A DNA stretch of 64,000 bases, taken from Eubacterium callanderi. Its GTDB lineage: Bacteria > Bacillota > Clostridia > Eubacteriales > Eubacteriaceae. Each line of letters opens with the position of its first letter. Position 1 is the stretch's first letter. The stretch covers positions 248,001-312,000 of the forward strand of contig NZ_FRBP01000001.1 of NCBI RefSeq assembly GCF_900142645.1, written 5' to 3'. The notes beneath the pieces were generated by a model. The model was not told where the DNA came from and did no database searches. It saw only the letters and a program-made list of their open reading frames with translations. Positions 24,994 to 33,893 of this stretch are shown piece by piece. Position numbers and translations under genes: made by a program.

Positions 24994-25194
24994 CTATGCG
25001 TCCTCATAGACGTCTGTAATCTCAAGCACAAGGCCGGGAAACTGGTCTTCGACGGCGGCGCTGAGCTCGTTAAAGTCTTCCTCGGCTTCCTCGGCGCTGC
25101 GGGCGTAAAAGCCGGCTTTTATCCGGCACTCGGCCTCGACCATGTAGCTTCTTCTCCGTCTTACCACGCTGGGGCCGATCCCATATCGGTTCAT
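24994..25194 (-). CDS. Small hypothetical protein
   Basis: A 66-residue protein with a basic start (VRRRRSY) and an acidic end (EDFNELSAAVEDQ...DVYEDA). No known domain. Its ATG overlaps the stop of the preceding gene as ATGA and has AAGGAG 7 nt upstream, and it sits 10 bp before the sigma gene. These facts support it as a real gene. Confidence 0.65.
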   Translation of the reverse strand: MNRYGIGPSVVRRRRSYMVEAECRIKAGFYARSAEEAEEDFNELSAAVEDQFPGLVLEITDVYEDA

Positions 25195-25802
25195 GTTGTT
25201 TCTCCTTTCTGTTTTGCCTCTCGGGCGGCCCAGATGGCGTTAAAGGCAGCCACCTCGTCGCCCGGGTACTGGGCCCGGATGGCGGCTTTTTCTTCCTCGG
25301 GGATCTGGGGCAGCAGATTGAACTGGGGGATGAAGGGCGCGTCCTCCGGATTAGAATACAATAGAGAAGTGTGTTTATGATTTATATTTATGAACGGGGA
25401 CACTTCGGTCACAGGGGGCGGGACAGCTTGTGTCCAGATTTGTGTCACACTGTCCCCTGTCTCTGTCTGGAGGGCGGTGATGCTCAGGCCTCTGTCAAAG
25501 GGCACCAGGCGGTAGGTACCTGCACGCTGGCCTTTGTCCTTTTGGTACGTCACCCGTTTGTGGTCTATGAGGTACCCTCTCTGTCGCAGCAGTACGCGCC
25601 GGTCTTTGATGCCTAAAAGGGGCATGAGTACGGTGTTGGGTACCTTGAAGTCCACGGGCCAGTGCCAGCGGCCGTCCTCTGCCCGGACGGCGGCTTTGTT
25701 GTTGGTGTACATGAGCAGGTGCCAGTAGGCCTGGAGCAGCGGGCTCATGGGGTTGGTCTCCAGCCATTTGTAAAAGGCCAGCAGCTCGGTCAGGTAGTTC
25801 AC
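25191..25802 (-). CDS. DnaD-like / phage replisome-organiser winged-helix protein
   Basis: A 203-residue protein starting VNYLTELLAFYKWLETN, with a winged-helix N-terminal domain like that of phage replication initiators and DnaD-like proteins (LLQAYWHLLMYTNNKAAV...VLMPLLGIKDRRVLLRQRGYLIDHKRV). The C-terminal tail is low complexity. The GTG at 25802 overlaps the upstream stop as GTGA and is preceded by GGAGGGGAAGG. A longer reading begins inside the previous gene and is unlikely. It suggests a phage or plasmid origin for this block. Confidence 0.65.
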   Translation of the reverse strand: MNYLTELLAFYKWLETNPMSPLLQAYWHLLMYTNNKAAVRAEDGRWHWPVDFKVPNTVLMPLLGIKDRRVLLRQRGYLIDHKRVTYQKDKGQRAGTYRLVPFDRGLSITALQTETGDSVTQIWTQAVPPPVTEVSPFININHKHTSLLYSNPEDAPFIPQFNLLPQIPEEEKAAIRAQYPGDEVAAFNAIWAAREAKQKGETT

Positions 25803-26176
25803 TGGCCCTTCCCCTCCAGAACAAACAGCCCGGTAAAATACGCCTGCCCCAGCGGTGTAACGCGGATGGACGGCCACCTGACCTTCTGGTCACGCGCTCT
25901 GTTCCAGCCCTCCACACAGGCGATGACCATCCATCCCCTGTCCAGGGCTTTGCGGGTTGGCAGGTTCTGCCCTTTCCGCTGGGCGCGGTCTGTATAGCCG
26001 TGGCTTCTCAGCCAGGCGTGCAGCCGGTTGCGGCCAATGTTAAGCCCCCGCACCCGCATGGACTCGGCCAGCTCGGCCACGGTCCAGTTTTCTTGTTTTT
26101 GTGCGCACAAACCACAGCACATGGCGCACGCTTTTGGGGCCGTTTCATCCTTTGGGGTTGTCTGTTTACGTTTCAT
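25799..26176 (-). CDS. KilAC-domain (phage antirepressor C-terminal) protein
   Basis: A 125-residue protein. Residues 30-120 match the KilAC/ANT domain: WTVAELAESMRVRGLNIGRN, then RLHAWLRSHGY, and near the end TPLGQAYFTGLF. In phages this domain is fused to Bro-N or similar and binds DNA; here it stands alone after a Cys-rich start (CAMCCGLC). It is first in a chain of overlapping genes leading to the sigma factor, so it may be the local regulator of that block. Confidence 0.75.
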   Translation of the reverse strand: MKRKQTTPKDETAPKACAMCCGLCAQKQENWTVAELAESMRVRGLNIGRNRLHAWLRSHGYTDRAQRKGQNLPTRKALDRGWMVIACVEGWNRARDQKVRWPSIRVTPLGQAYFTGLFVLEGKGQ

Positions 26177-26320
26177 GGTAAACCTCCTGTAAAATAGATT
26201 GGTTAGATTTCAGCCGCGCAATTTTTTCTTGCGCCTGCTGATGGTTCTATCCTACAAGACTTTTCACCCTTTAAACACGCAAACAAATTTTTAATGATCA
26301 TAAATAAGATTATTTTTCTT

Positions 26321-26869
26321 TTATTCTCTTAAGAACCATTGGGCCGCCCGGGCGCGCCAGCGGTACAGGGTAGCGTTCTCGCCGTAAAAGTCCAGGCGTT
26401 CCCAGGGGCGGCGTACTTTTCCCTTCATCTTGCCGGGATGGGAAAGTTCATCGTTTTCAAACAAAAGGGTGAGCAGCTCCCAGACCATCATGAGGGCATG
26501 GCGTACCCAGCCGGCCACGCCCTCGGGAAAGACGCGCTGATGGGTAGCGCATTCCAGACAGACCCGGCTGCACACATAGACCACGACCACCTGGCCGGGC
26601 GCCACCTCCACGGGCTTTGCAAGGCCGTTGACAATGTGGGTATGGCCGTTCTGGCCCTCGGCGCGCATTTCCTTGGGCTTCAGGACGCCGCCGCAGCCCT
26701 TGCAGGTCTGGGTGAGGGCCTGGCCGTGGAACACGTACTGGGCCATGACTTCCCGGCCTTCCCGGTCTTCATAGCCGGTGTTTTCGACTTTTTCAAACTG
26801 GTCGGGATGGGCTTCAATCTGCTTTTTAAAGCTTTTGGGGGGCAGGATAGATTGCATCTTGGGGTTCAT
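26321..26869 (-). CDS. Zinc-ribbon hypothetical protein, transposase-associated look
   Basis: A 182-residue protein with CKGCGG and CSRVCLECATHQRVFPEGV, a layout like the zinc ribbons of DUF6431/transposase-related proteins. The C-terminal third (RRPWERLDFYGENATLYRWRARAAQ) is helical and basic. I cannot name a function. It is separated from the surface module by the large hairpin at 26892-26941. Confidence 0.55.
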   Translation of the reverse strand: MNPKMQSILPPKSFKKQIEAHPDQFEKVENTGYEDREGREVMAQYVFHGQALTQTCKGCGGVLKPKEMRAEGQNGHTHIVNGLAKPVEVAPGQVVVVYVCSRVCLECATHQRVFPEGVAGWVRHALMMVWELLTLLFENDELSHPGKMKGKVRRPWERLDFYGENATLYRWRARAAQWFLRE

Positions 26870-26891
26870 TTTTTCCTCTTTTTCTTAAACA

Positions 26892-26941
26892 AAAACACCG
26901 AAGGCCACATACACATATTGGTATGTGGCCTTCGGTGTTTT
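26892..26941 (-). terminator. Large hairpin, terminator of the surface operon and candidate attachment site
   Basis: A perfect 21-bp stem (26892-26912 with 26921-26941) and an 8-nt loop, flanked by T/A runs. It ends the surface operon. Its inner part (GCCACATACAC...GTATGTGGCCTT) closely matches the hairpin at 35742-35768, at the other end of the module. Confidence 0.8.
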
Positions 26942-26976
26942 GATGGGTGACAGCCGTTGTCCCATTTGCTGCTGTT

Positions 26977-27651
26977 TTATGCTTTATTCTTTGATTTTTG
27001 TATACTCCAGACGGCTCCTGTCAGTACGGCCAGAAGCAGGACTGCACAGGCGGGCACAGCGGGACCACTGAGTAACCCAGTAGAAGGATTCAGGCTTACC
27101 GGGGTCTGGCTGCCATGTAGCTGTGTAGTGTTCTGGCTGCCGTGTGCTTCGATAATGCTCATATTACCCTGTCCGTCCAGCTCAAGGATGAGCTCTAAGT
27201 TTTTGATACGGGCATTGACGCACAGGGCGGTGGTACCGTCGGGCAGACTGATGACTTTTGTTTCTTCGACGCTATTGGTACGGTCGATCCGCAGGCACAT
27301 AGCACCGACCTCTGCATTACTCTGGTCCAGTGCTTTAAAGACGCGGCTGCCTTGCTCTATGTTTTCCATGGAAAAGGCGCCGTTTTCATCGGTCTTGGCC
27401 CTTTTGACAGTTGAGTGCAGTTCCATGAAGCCGTGGCTGAAGGGTGTCTTGTCAGTGTAGCGGGTCTGGGCAGTCAGGCTGAAACGAAAGTCTGGATCGT
27501 AGGGCACATCGGTGGGTATGATATAGCCAGACGTATAGGTCAGGGTGACGGCAGTCTGGCCGCCGGACGTATCGGGTTGTTCCTCGGCCAATGCCGGGGC
27601 TGACCACAGCAGAAGGAGGCAAAGGGTGAGGATGGATATGCGGTTTTTCAT
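26977..27651 (-). CDS. Secreted protein with NPSTG sortase sorting signal
   Basis: A 224-residue protein. A signal peptide (MKNRISILTLCLLLLWSAPALA) is followed by a beta-rich extracellular region. At the C-terminus NPSTG precedes a hydrophobic stretch (VPACAVLLLAVLTGAVW) and a basic tail (KSKNKA). This is the three-part cell-wall sorting signal; (N/S)PxTG variants are recognised by clostridial class B/D-type sortases. No sortase is in the window. The ATG at 27651 has AAAGGAGG 9 nt upstream. Confidence 0.8.
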   Translation of the reverse strand: MKNRISILTLCLLLLWSAPALAEEQPDTSGGQTAVTLTYTSGYIIPTDVPYDPDFRFSLTAQTRYTDKTPFSHGFMELHSTVKRAKTDENGAFSMENIEQGSRVFKALDQSNAEVGAMCLRIDRTNSVEETKVISLPDGTTALCVNARIKNLELILELDGQGNMSIIEAHGSQNTTQLHGSQTPVSLNPSTGLLSGPAVPACAVLLLAVLTGAVWSIQKSKNKA

Positions 27652-27727
27652 GGGCGTACGCCTCCTTTTGGGATGGTGGTCGCTGTTCGCGGGGCACGAC
27701 GTGGGCGTCGTTTCCAGCAAGATGTTA

Positions 27728-28297
27728 TTACGGTGTTGCTTTTACTGGTGTGATGGTAACCGCGAAATTCCCTGTAAAGGCATGATCACCATCACTTATA
27801 CTAGCAGTTTTAAATTTACTGACATCTAATATTGCCTGGGCGGTTCCTGTCTCGCCGTTTGCGAGGGTGAGAAGTGTGCCGCCTGCGGTCAGGTCGTTGC
27901 CGGTGTTATCTCTAATGGTGAACGCATCAGCCACTGTGATGTTGTGTGTTGCATCTTTCATGGCAAAAGATGGGCCTGTAGCGCTCTTCAAAGCGATTTT
28001 GAGTGATGTAACTTGATTATTTGAAATGCTTGCCGAGTAGTCTAATATTTTGGTAACATTTTGTGTTGCCGCGTTAATTTTACCGAAATCCACGCTCTTT
28101 GGAATATTGACGGACCATGTAGGGTCTTGCGCTTGAGTGTAAGTCACGGTTGCATCGGTTGTGCCGTCTACTGCGTTTGATTCCTCTGCACCGGTTCCGT
28201 TGACGGGTTTGCTTTCTGCGAATACGCTTCCTCCAAAACAAAGTGCTGTGATGAGCACGGTTCCTATAGCAGCTGCTATTTTTTTCTTCATTGCCAT
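27728..28297 (-). CDS. Secreted structural protein sharing the IPKSV domain
   Basis: A 189-residue protein with a signal peptide (AAAIGTVLITALCFGGSVFA) and one beta-sandwich-like domain. The segment VTYTQAQDPTWSVNIPKSV resembles MTYSVKIPKSV in the C-terminal domain of the giant protein encoded just upstream, so the two share a domain that may polymerise or dock. It has no sorting signal. WxL or camelysin-like relatives are possible but not shown. AGAGGA lies 8 nt before the ATG. Confidence 0.7.
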   Translation of the reverse strand: MAMKKKIAAAIGTVLITALCFGGSVFAESKPVNGTGAEESNAVDGTTDATVTYTQAQDPTWSVNIPKSVDFGKINAATQNVTKILDYSASISNNQVTSLKIALKSATGPSFAMKDATHNITVADAFTIRDNTGNDLTAGGTLLTLANGETGTAQAILDVSKFKTASISDGDHAFTGNFAVTITPVKATP

Positions 28298-28366
28298 TTT
28301 GTCTTTCCTCTTTTCTTTGATTTTCTTGTGTTTATGATAAAAGGGGGGTCCCTCTCAGTAAGATGG

Positions 28367-31300
28367 TTATTTTTCTCCGCCGACCACGGGGTCGTTGGGG
28401 ATGATCTTCCAGTTTAGCTGGCTTTTGTAGGTGCCCTCGGTAATGCGGCTGTCGGCGGGCACGATGAGTTGTCCGGTCTGGCCGCTGGTACGGCTTTGCT
28501 CTGTTAGTGTGCCAAAATACCCGGCTTTACTCAGGGCGCTGCCCGATGGGGTTTGTATCCAAAACTCTGGTTTATAGGCGTCGGCATTGGCGCCCTCTTT
28601 TTTCAGCAGATAATTGCCCCAGACATCCCGGTAGGCTTCATTGGGGCTGATTTCAAGGTCGATGGTTCGGCCCTCGTAAAGCCAGCCATCATTGTTATTC
28701 ATACCAATGGTGATATCGGCGGCAGCGCCGTTGCCCAGTGAAACATTGCTCTGCCCGACGGATTTCGGGATTTTGACGCTGTAGGTCATGGACAGAAGGC
28801 TGGTGGCCAGCTGTTTGTTTTTATCGGCCCGAATATTTCTGGTAAAACTACCGGTGTCGGTAACGGCTGTAACCGTGGTATAGTCGGCCGTATCATACGG
28901 CAGATAGACGTACAACTCGCCATTGCTGCCGCCGTCTTTCTTAAAACGGTCTCCCGAGGCTGTGGCTTCCCAGTGGCGGGTATCGGCGCCGGACTGCTTG
29001 CACTGCATGACGGTCAGTGCCTGATCTTTATAAGCTTCCGGGGCAGCGCTGACTCTCAGGGTGACGGGGTAGACGGGCTCCCCAGCACTGTCTTTGGCGT
29101 CGCCGCTGACGGTGCCGATGATGGAGCCACCGTCGATGGTGATGATGGCTCCGCTGGTACCAATGGTATCGGCTTTGACATTGCCGCCTTTGACAGTGAC
29201 GTTCCCACCAATATTGCCGCTCACCTCTACATGGCCGCTCTCGATGGTGGTATTGGCAGTGGTGATAGCACTGGCGGCATCGACCGTCATGCCTTTATGA
29301 TCGGCCGCACCGATGGTCAGACTGCCGCCTCCGGCAATGCCGCCGGGCGCGTTGAGTGTGCTGGTACCGGCGCCGCCGGCCAGAATAAGGCTGCCGTCAC
29401 TTTTCAGACTTGGGCCGCCGCTGCTGGTGTTTGTGAGTGTAATCCCAGTCCCATCGGCAATGCTGACCTGGGCGCTGGCGCCGGTTTTTACGGTGATGGG
29501 TGCTCCGGTAGTGCTAAAGCTGCCGCCTAAGATAATGCGGCCGCTACCTGTGTGCTCGCCGCTAACCACCGTGATGGTATGCTGCCACACATTTGATTCG
29601 CCTGTACCTGCCGGTATGTTATAAATACCTTGATAAGGAATAATCTGGGAAGTTGCCTGGTCTGGTTCACTGTCGGCTAAAATATAGCCCGTATCGTAGA
29701 TATACAGGTTCTTATCGGTCAACGGGAAATCGGATGAGCCGGTTACCTGAAAGCTGATGGTGACGTTTTTGCTCATGCCTGGGCCGCTGAGGACTGCGCC
29801 CGCATCATTTTTAAAGCCTTCTTCCGTCACTTTTATGGTGTAGGTGTAGAGCCCATTGGAAATGGCGGACAGGTCTGTGGGGCAGATGATCCTTCCAGCT
29901 GAATCGATGGTGAAAGTCTCTGGACCGGAGACCTTGGTGTAGGTCAGGCTGCCATCTGGATTGATGGTATCGACAGCGGGCGACGGAATGAGTACACCCT
30001 CTGCTGTCATCTCGGTGGTGGAATAGCGGTCAGCCAGGTTGTAGGTGACGGTGTCAATGCTGTACAGTGTTAACACGCAGTTCGCTGCGCCTTTAAACTG
30101 CATGGCCGTATCGGTCCAGGGCCTTGTGGTGTTGGTCGGATAGATGACCAGCTGGTAATTGTCACCCTCGCAGCCTTTTTCCATGTTAAAGGCCGCAATG
30201 GCTTTGTAGGTACCATCCGCCTGCTGTGTCAGGGTGGCATGGCGCACTTGTGTGTAGTCGCTCAAATCTGTGCTTTCATCAAGCGTTCCCCCTTTAATCC
30301 AATAGGCATCGTACATACTGGCCGCGAAATCCTCGGACAGGGTAATGATGCTCTGGGTCATGGTGTTGCCCGGGGTGCCCTCATAGCCTGGACCTGCCTG
30401 TACGTAGTCGTCCTTTATTTCGGCATTGTAGCAGCGGATCTCACTGGCCGGGCCGCGGATGTCTTTTGTCTGCGCTGTTTGCCCATCGGGTGTAACACTG
30501 GTGACAATAAGCTGGTAGGTACCCTTGAGCGCATCGCTGTAGGCATTGCCCACGGTCAGCGTATCGGTGATGGTATGCGCAGCGGCATCTGTTGTGATGG
30601 CAGCTGTTTTTTCGGTTCCGGCTATCGGCGTTGTTGTCTCATCTACCTTATACCAGCCATATTTTATGCTGCCGGTAAACCCGTCTGCAATCTCAATTTT
30701 TACGGCCAGCCGGGTTTTATTTTCTATATCGGTATCCTGGCGGCTGAGCTCGATTTTATCAGGCATTGTGCTGGAATCGTCAAAGACCATGAGGTTGTCC
30801 ACACTCAGGTACTGCCAGGCGGTCTCGAAGGTATAATCCTTAAAGGCTCCTGCGGAATTGGTCGGTGTCGCTCTCAGCTTATACCAGCCTGCATCGTCCG
30901 CTGTAAATTGGGCTTTGGTATCGGCGGTTTTCTTCCATGTTACCTCTCCGGCTGTCACATCATCCCAGGTTTCGGTGAGGCCGGCGACTTCGGCACCGGC
31001 TGCACTGCTGTCTGGCGGAGAACTCTGTTTATTGCTGGATTTAAACCACTTTAGCGTATAGCTGTCTTTATCTACACCGGTTCCGCCAAAAGTAACGCCT
31101 GCCCTTAGTCCAAAATCGGTTGTATCCTCAATGGCGCTGGTGGGACTTTTGTTGTTCAGCCCTACGTAGACCACATTCAGGTTCAGGGTAATGGGGGCCT
31201 CAACGCTTTTGACCGGTCCGCAAAAGGTACGGGTAGCCGCTCCCGGCGCATAAGCCAGCTCATTTTGGTTCAGATAGAGTTTGGCTGTAATGGCAGCTGC

Positions 31301-33010
31301 CCCGCCTGTGCCGCCAGAGGTTTTAAGGCCAACGCTGTTGTCCGTATTGACAATGGCCTGAACAGCTGAGGGCTTATCGGAGACAAAGGCCGAGGCAGTC
31401 GGAACCTGAATGCCGAAGCTCTCACCTAAAGCGCTTGCATTCTGTAACCCCTTCAGCTGTTCGGCATCGGCCAGTACCACCCGTGCAGTATCGTCTCCTT
31501 GCCTGATCTGTGTAACGATGTCTGTACCCGAAGAATCTTTTATGGCGGCCAAGTTAATGGCATTTGTTCCTGTACTATTGTCATCACCTGAAGCCTTGAC
31601 AGCATTAATATAAAAACAATTACTGATTGTTCCGCCGATGGTTCCAGTCAAGCCGCCAAACGCATTGGTGCTGTTGCTTCCCATACCCGTGATGGTTCCA
31701 GAATTATAACAGCCGTCCATGCTGCCTTCCAGATTGCCAACCACACCAGCTGCCTTTTTAGAAAGATCAGCACTGCCACTTACTGTACAGTCCTCAACCG
31801 TGATCTTACCGGCATTATAGCAGTTTGCAACCGATTTTCCAGCTGCGATACTCCCGGCCAAGCCACCAATACTAAATATATTTTTTGCCTGACAGTTTAC
31901 TGCTTCAACAGATCCTGTAAAACAGGAATATGTAACATCACTGCCTATTCCAGCGTAGAGTCCTCCAATATTTATACTATTTTTATTTGCATCTGGACTA
32001 CTGCTTCGTGTAAAGCCTCTTACCTGAATCATCGCATCGGAGCTGCAGCCGGTCACCTGCGCCCCGCTATTATCAATCGCCGCATAAATGGAAGCGACAT
32101 TAAGCGTATCGTAATTATGGCCTTTATTGGTATCATCCAATAAAATGCCTCCCCCGCTAACAGTACAGTTTTTAATAGACGCAGCGGAAAAAACAGATAC
32201 AATCATAGCCACATGGCGAAGATCATTGGTTGTTCCATCATTTTTGATCCAGAGATTTTCGGTTGAACAGTTATTAATGTTTGAATTGCCTGTGTTAATC
32301 TGACCTGCAATGCCGCCTACGCGGGCCTGTCCGCTGCCAGAAATCATAATTTCTGTATTAGATACTTTGCAATTGCTAATCTGTACACTGCCATTTGAGT
32401 ATCCAACCAAAGCAGCGGAGTATTGATTTAAACGATAGTGGCTTTGATCAATAATAACATTTTTAATCGTTCCATTCGCTTCACTAAAAAATCCCATATT
32501 AACACTTAAATTATCAAGCCACACGTTAGAGACTACGAAGCTACTCCCATCAAAAATACCATTAAAACAGCTGATTCCTGTCCAACAATGTGCACCAATA
32601 TCCATATTGGAACTGAGCCGTATGGTTTTTCCTGAAAAGTTCCTACCGCCGCTCCCACTCACGGCTTTCCCGTTTTTATCTGTTACTGCACCCACTTTGC
32701 TAAGGACCATCAGTCCTGCCAGCTGTTCTTCATTATTCAGCGTATAAATTGCATCACTGGTATGCTCTGCAAACCAGGCAATGTCAATATATTTATAACG
32801 GCCATTGTTGTCTTTGGCATCCCAGGAATCCTTTGGTTTTTGACTCCAATCGGTGGCTGGGCTTCCATCCGGATTCGTATTAACAGAAGCGCTGCTTGCT
32901 TCCTCGGCCTGTACCAGAGGCGCCAGACTGCCAAGCCCCAGTGAGGAAAAGGCCACCAGCGCTGCCAGCAAAACAGGCAGGATATGCTTCATCATTTTAT
33001 TGTGTTTCAT
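28367..33010 (-). CDS. Giant secreted beta-helix surface protein
   Basis: A 1547-residue protein with a signal peptide ending near QAEEASS. Residues about 60-450 form a right-handed beta-helix with GLUG-like turns (GGIAGQ, GGLAGS, AGVVGN, GGLTGT). The middle holds several Ig-like or bacterial surface domains, about 1150-1330 is a Gly/Thr/Ser-rich second beta-solenoid (GGSLTIGA, GGNVTVKGGNVKA), and the last 180 residues carry the IPKSV domain. No LPxTG, choline-binding or SLH motif is present, so anchoring must be by partners. The ATG at 33010 has AGAGGAGG 6 nt upstream; the earlier ATG at 33034 has none. Likely an adhesin or matrix component. Confidence 0.82.
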   Translation of the reverse strand: MKHNKMMKHILPVLLAALVAFSSLGLGSLAPLVQAEEASSASVNTNPDGSPATDWSQKPKDSWDAKDNNGRYKYIDIAWFAEHTSDAIYTLNNEEQLAGLMVLSKVGAVTDKNGKAVSGSGGRNFSGKTIRLSSNMDIGAHCWTGISCFNGIFDGSSFVVSNVWLDNLSVNMGFFSEANGTIKNVIIDQSHYRLNQYSAALVGYSNGSVQISNCKVSNTEIMISGSGQARVGGIAGQINTGNSNINNCSTENLWIKNDGTTNDLRHVAMIVSVFSAASIKNCTVSGGGILLDDTNKGHNYDTLNVASIYAAIDNSGAQVTGCSSDAMIQVRGFTRSSSPDANKNSINIGGLYAGIGSDVTYSCFTGSVEAVNCQAKNIFSIGGLAGSIAAGKSVANCYNAGKITVEDCTVSGSADLSKKAAGVVGNLEGSMDGCYNSGTITGMGSNSTNAFGGLTGTIGGTISNCFYINAVKASGDDNSTGTNAINLAAIKDSSGTDIVTQIRQGDDTARVVLADAEQLKGLQNASALGESFGIQVPTASAFVSDKPSAVQAIVNTDNSVGLKTSGGTGGAAAITAKLYLNQNELAYAPGAATRTFCGPVKSVEAPITLNLNVVYVGLNNKSPTSAIEDTTDFGLRAGVTFGGTGVDKDSYTLKWFKSSNKQSSPPDSSAAGAEVAGLTETWDDVTAGEVTWKKTADTKAQFTADDAGWYKLRATPTNSAGAFKDYTFETAWQYLSVDNLMVFDDSSTMPDKIELSRQDTDIENKTRLAVKIEIADGFTGSIKYGWYKVDETTTPIAGTEKTAAITTDAAAHTITDTLTVGNAYSDALKGTYQLIVTSVTPDGQTAQTKDIRGPASEIRCYNAEIKDDYVQAGPGYEGTPGNTMTQSIITLSEDFAASMYDAYWIKGGTLDESTDLSDYTQVRHATLTQQADGTYKAIAAFNMEKGCEGDNYQLVIYPTNTTRPWTDTAMQFKGAANCVLTLYSIDTVTYNLADRYSTTEMTAEGVLIPSPAVDTINPDGSLTYTKVSGPETFTIDSAGRIICPTDLSAISNGLYTYTIKVTEEGFKNDAGAVLSGPGMSKNVTISFQVTGSSDFPLTDKNLYIYDTGYILADSEPDQATSQIIPYQGIYNIPAGTGESNVWQHTITVVSGEHTGSGRIILGGSFSTTGAPITVKTGASAQVSIADGTGITLTNTSSGGPSLKSDGSLILAGGAGTSTLNAPGGIAGGGSLTIGAADHKGMTVDAASAITTANTTIESGHVEVSGNIGGNVTVKGGNVKADTIGTSGAIITIDGGSIIGTVSGDAKDSAGEPVYPVTLRVSAAPEAYKDQALTVMQCKQSGADTRHWEATASGDRFKKDGGSNGELYVYLPYDTADYTTVTAVTDTGSFTRNIRADKNKQLATSLLSMTYSVKIPKSVGQSNVSLGNGAAADITIGMNNNDGWLYEGRTIDLEISPNEAYRDVWGNYLLKKEGANADAYKPEFWIQTPSGSALSKAGYFGTLTEQSRTSGQTGQLIVPADSRITEGTYKSQLNWKIIPNDPVVGGEK

Positions 33011-33040
33011 GGCTTTCCTCCTCTGTTGTTTCATGGCAGA

Positions 33041-33808
33041 TTACTGTATTATGAGCTGGCTCACGGTGGACGCGCTGTTCATGGGTCTGTGGGCCCCCTC
33101 CAGCTCGTAGGTATTGTACTGGATCAGGACATCGTAGGTGCCAGGGTCCAGCGTGGCTTCCAATTTGGGGTTCTCAATGGTACTGCCGGTGGGCATAAGC
33201 CCGGACTGGTACAGCCTGCGGTTGCTGTCTGCCAGCTTAAGGGTGACCTGAAAATAGCAAGGGTTGCCCTCTGGGTTTTGCAGGCTCCACTTTGTGCGGC
33301 CGTCTCTGTCGGCGGTGATGACCGTGTAGCCTGGGATGGTGATGTCCTCGTTCACAGGGGTCTCCTTTGTCTGGGTGACCACTGCGTTGGGGTCGATCTC
33401 GATTTTTGCCGGGAACCAGTCATACCAGTTGACTGCGCACCAGGCGCCAAAGGTGAGCAGCGCAATGCCAGCCGCGGCTATGGCCAGACGTTTGAAGGCC
33501 ACGTTTTTTACAATGGCGGCAAAGACGTTGTCTTTTACGCGTACGTAACCAATGATTGCGGTGGCCGGGGTAATGGCAAATTGCCGGGTAACGGGCAGGT
33601 TATGGCCTTTCCCGTCTTCCAGGCTCAGGCGCTCCTTACCAGCTTCTTTTTCGCCTTTGACAGCGCCAATGGCGCCAACCACCTTGTAGGTGTGGCTGGG
33701 ATATAAGGCGGCCATCTGTTTTTTGGTATAGTATTTGGTGGTAAAGCCGCTCTTTTCATGGGTATAGACAGCGCTGTAATTATCTTCGCTTATGATGTTC
33801 AGTTTCAA
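33041..33808 (-). CDS. Single-pass membrane protein of the surface operon
   Basis: A 255-residue protein: a cytoplasmic basic part (1-105), one membrane helix (about 107-128, AAAGIALLTFGAWCAV), and an outside beta domain with YQSGLMPTGSTI...LDPGTYDVLIQYNTYE. The last pattern recurs in clostridial fibre or pilus-like accessory proteins. The start is a TTG with a weak GAAAAGAG upstream; no ATG is available before residue 32. It lies 30 bp before the giant protein and may hold or assemble it at the cell surface. Confidence 0.7.
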   Translation of the reverse strand: MKLNIISEDNYSAVYTHEKSGFTTKYYTKKQMAALYPSHTYKVVGAIGAVKGEKEAGKERLSLEDGKGHNLPVTRQFAITPATAIIGYVRVKDNVFAAIVKNVAFKRLAIAAAGIALLTFGAWCAVNWYDWFPAKIEIDPNAVVTQTKETPVNEDITIPGYTVITADRDGRTKWSLQNPEGNPCYFQVTLKLADSNRRLYQSGLMPTGSTIENPKLEATLDPGTYDVLIQYNTYELEGAHRPMNSASTVSQLIIQ

Positions 33809-33893
33809 GTTTTTTCTCTTTTCTTTGGGTTTATGAGGTGGCAGCAGCCCGGTTGGCGCTGCGCTGCTGCCGGAAAAAGGTAAAAAAGATTTT

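Noticed and set aside
26892-26941. Insertion-sequence terminal repeat
   Set aside because: No transposase or target duplication is seen; the hairpin has terminator form and a match near the integrase instead.
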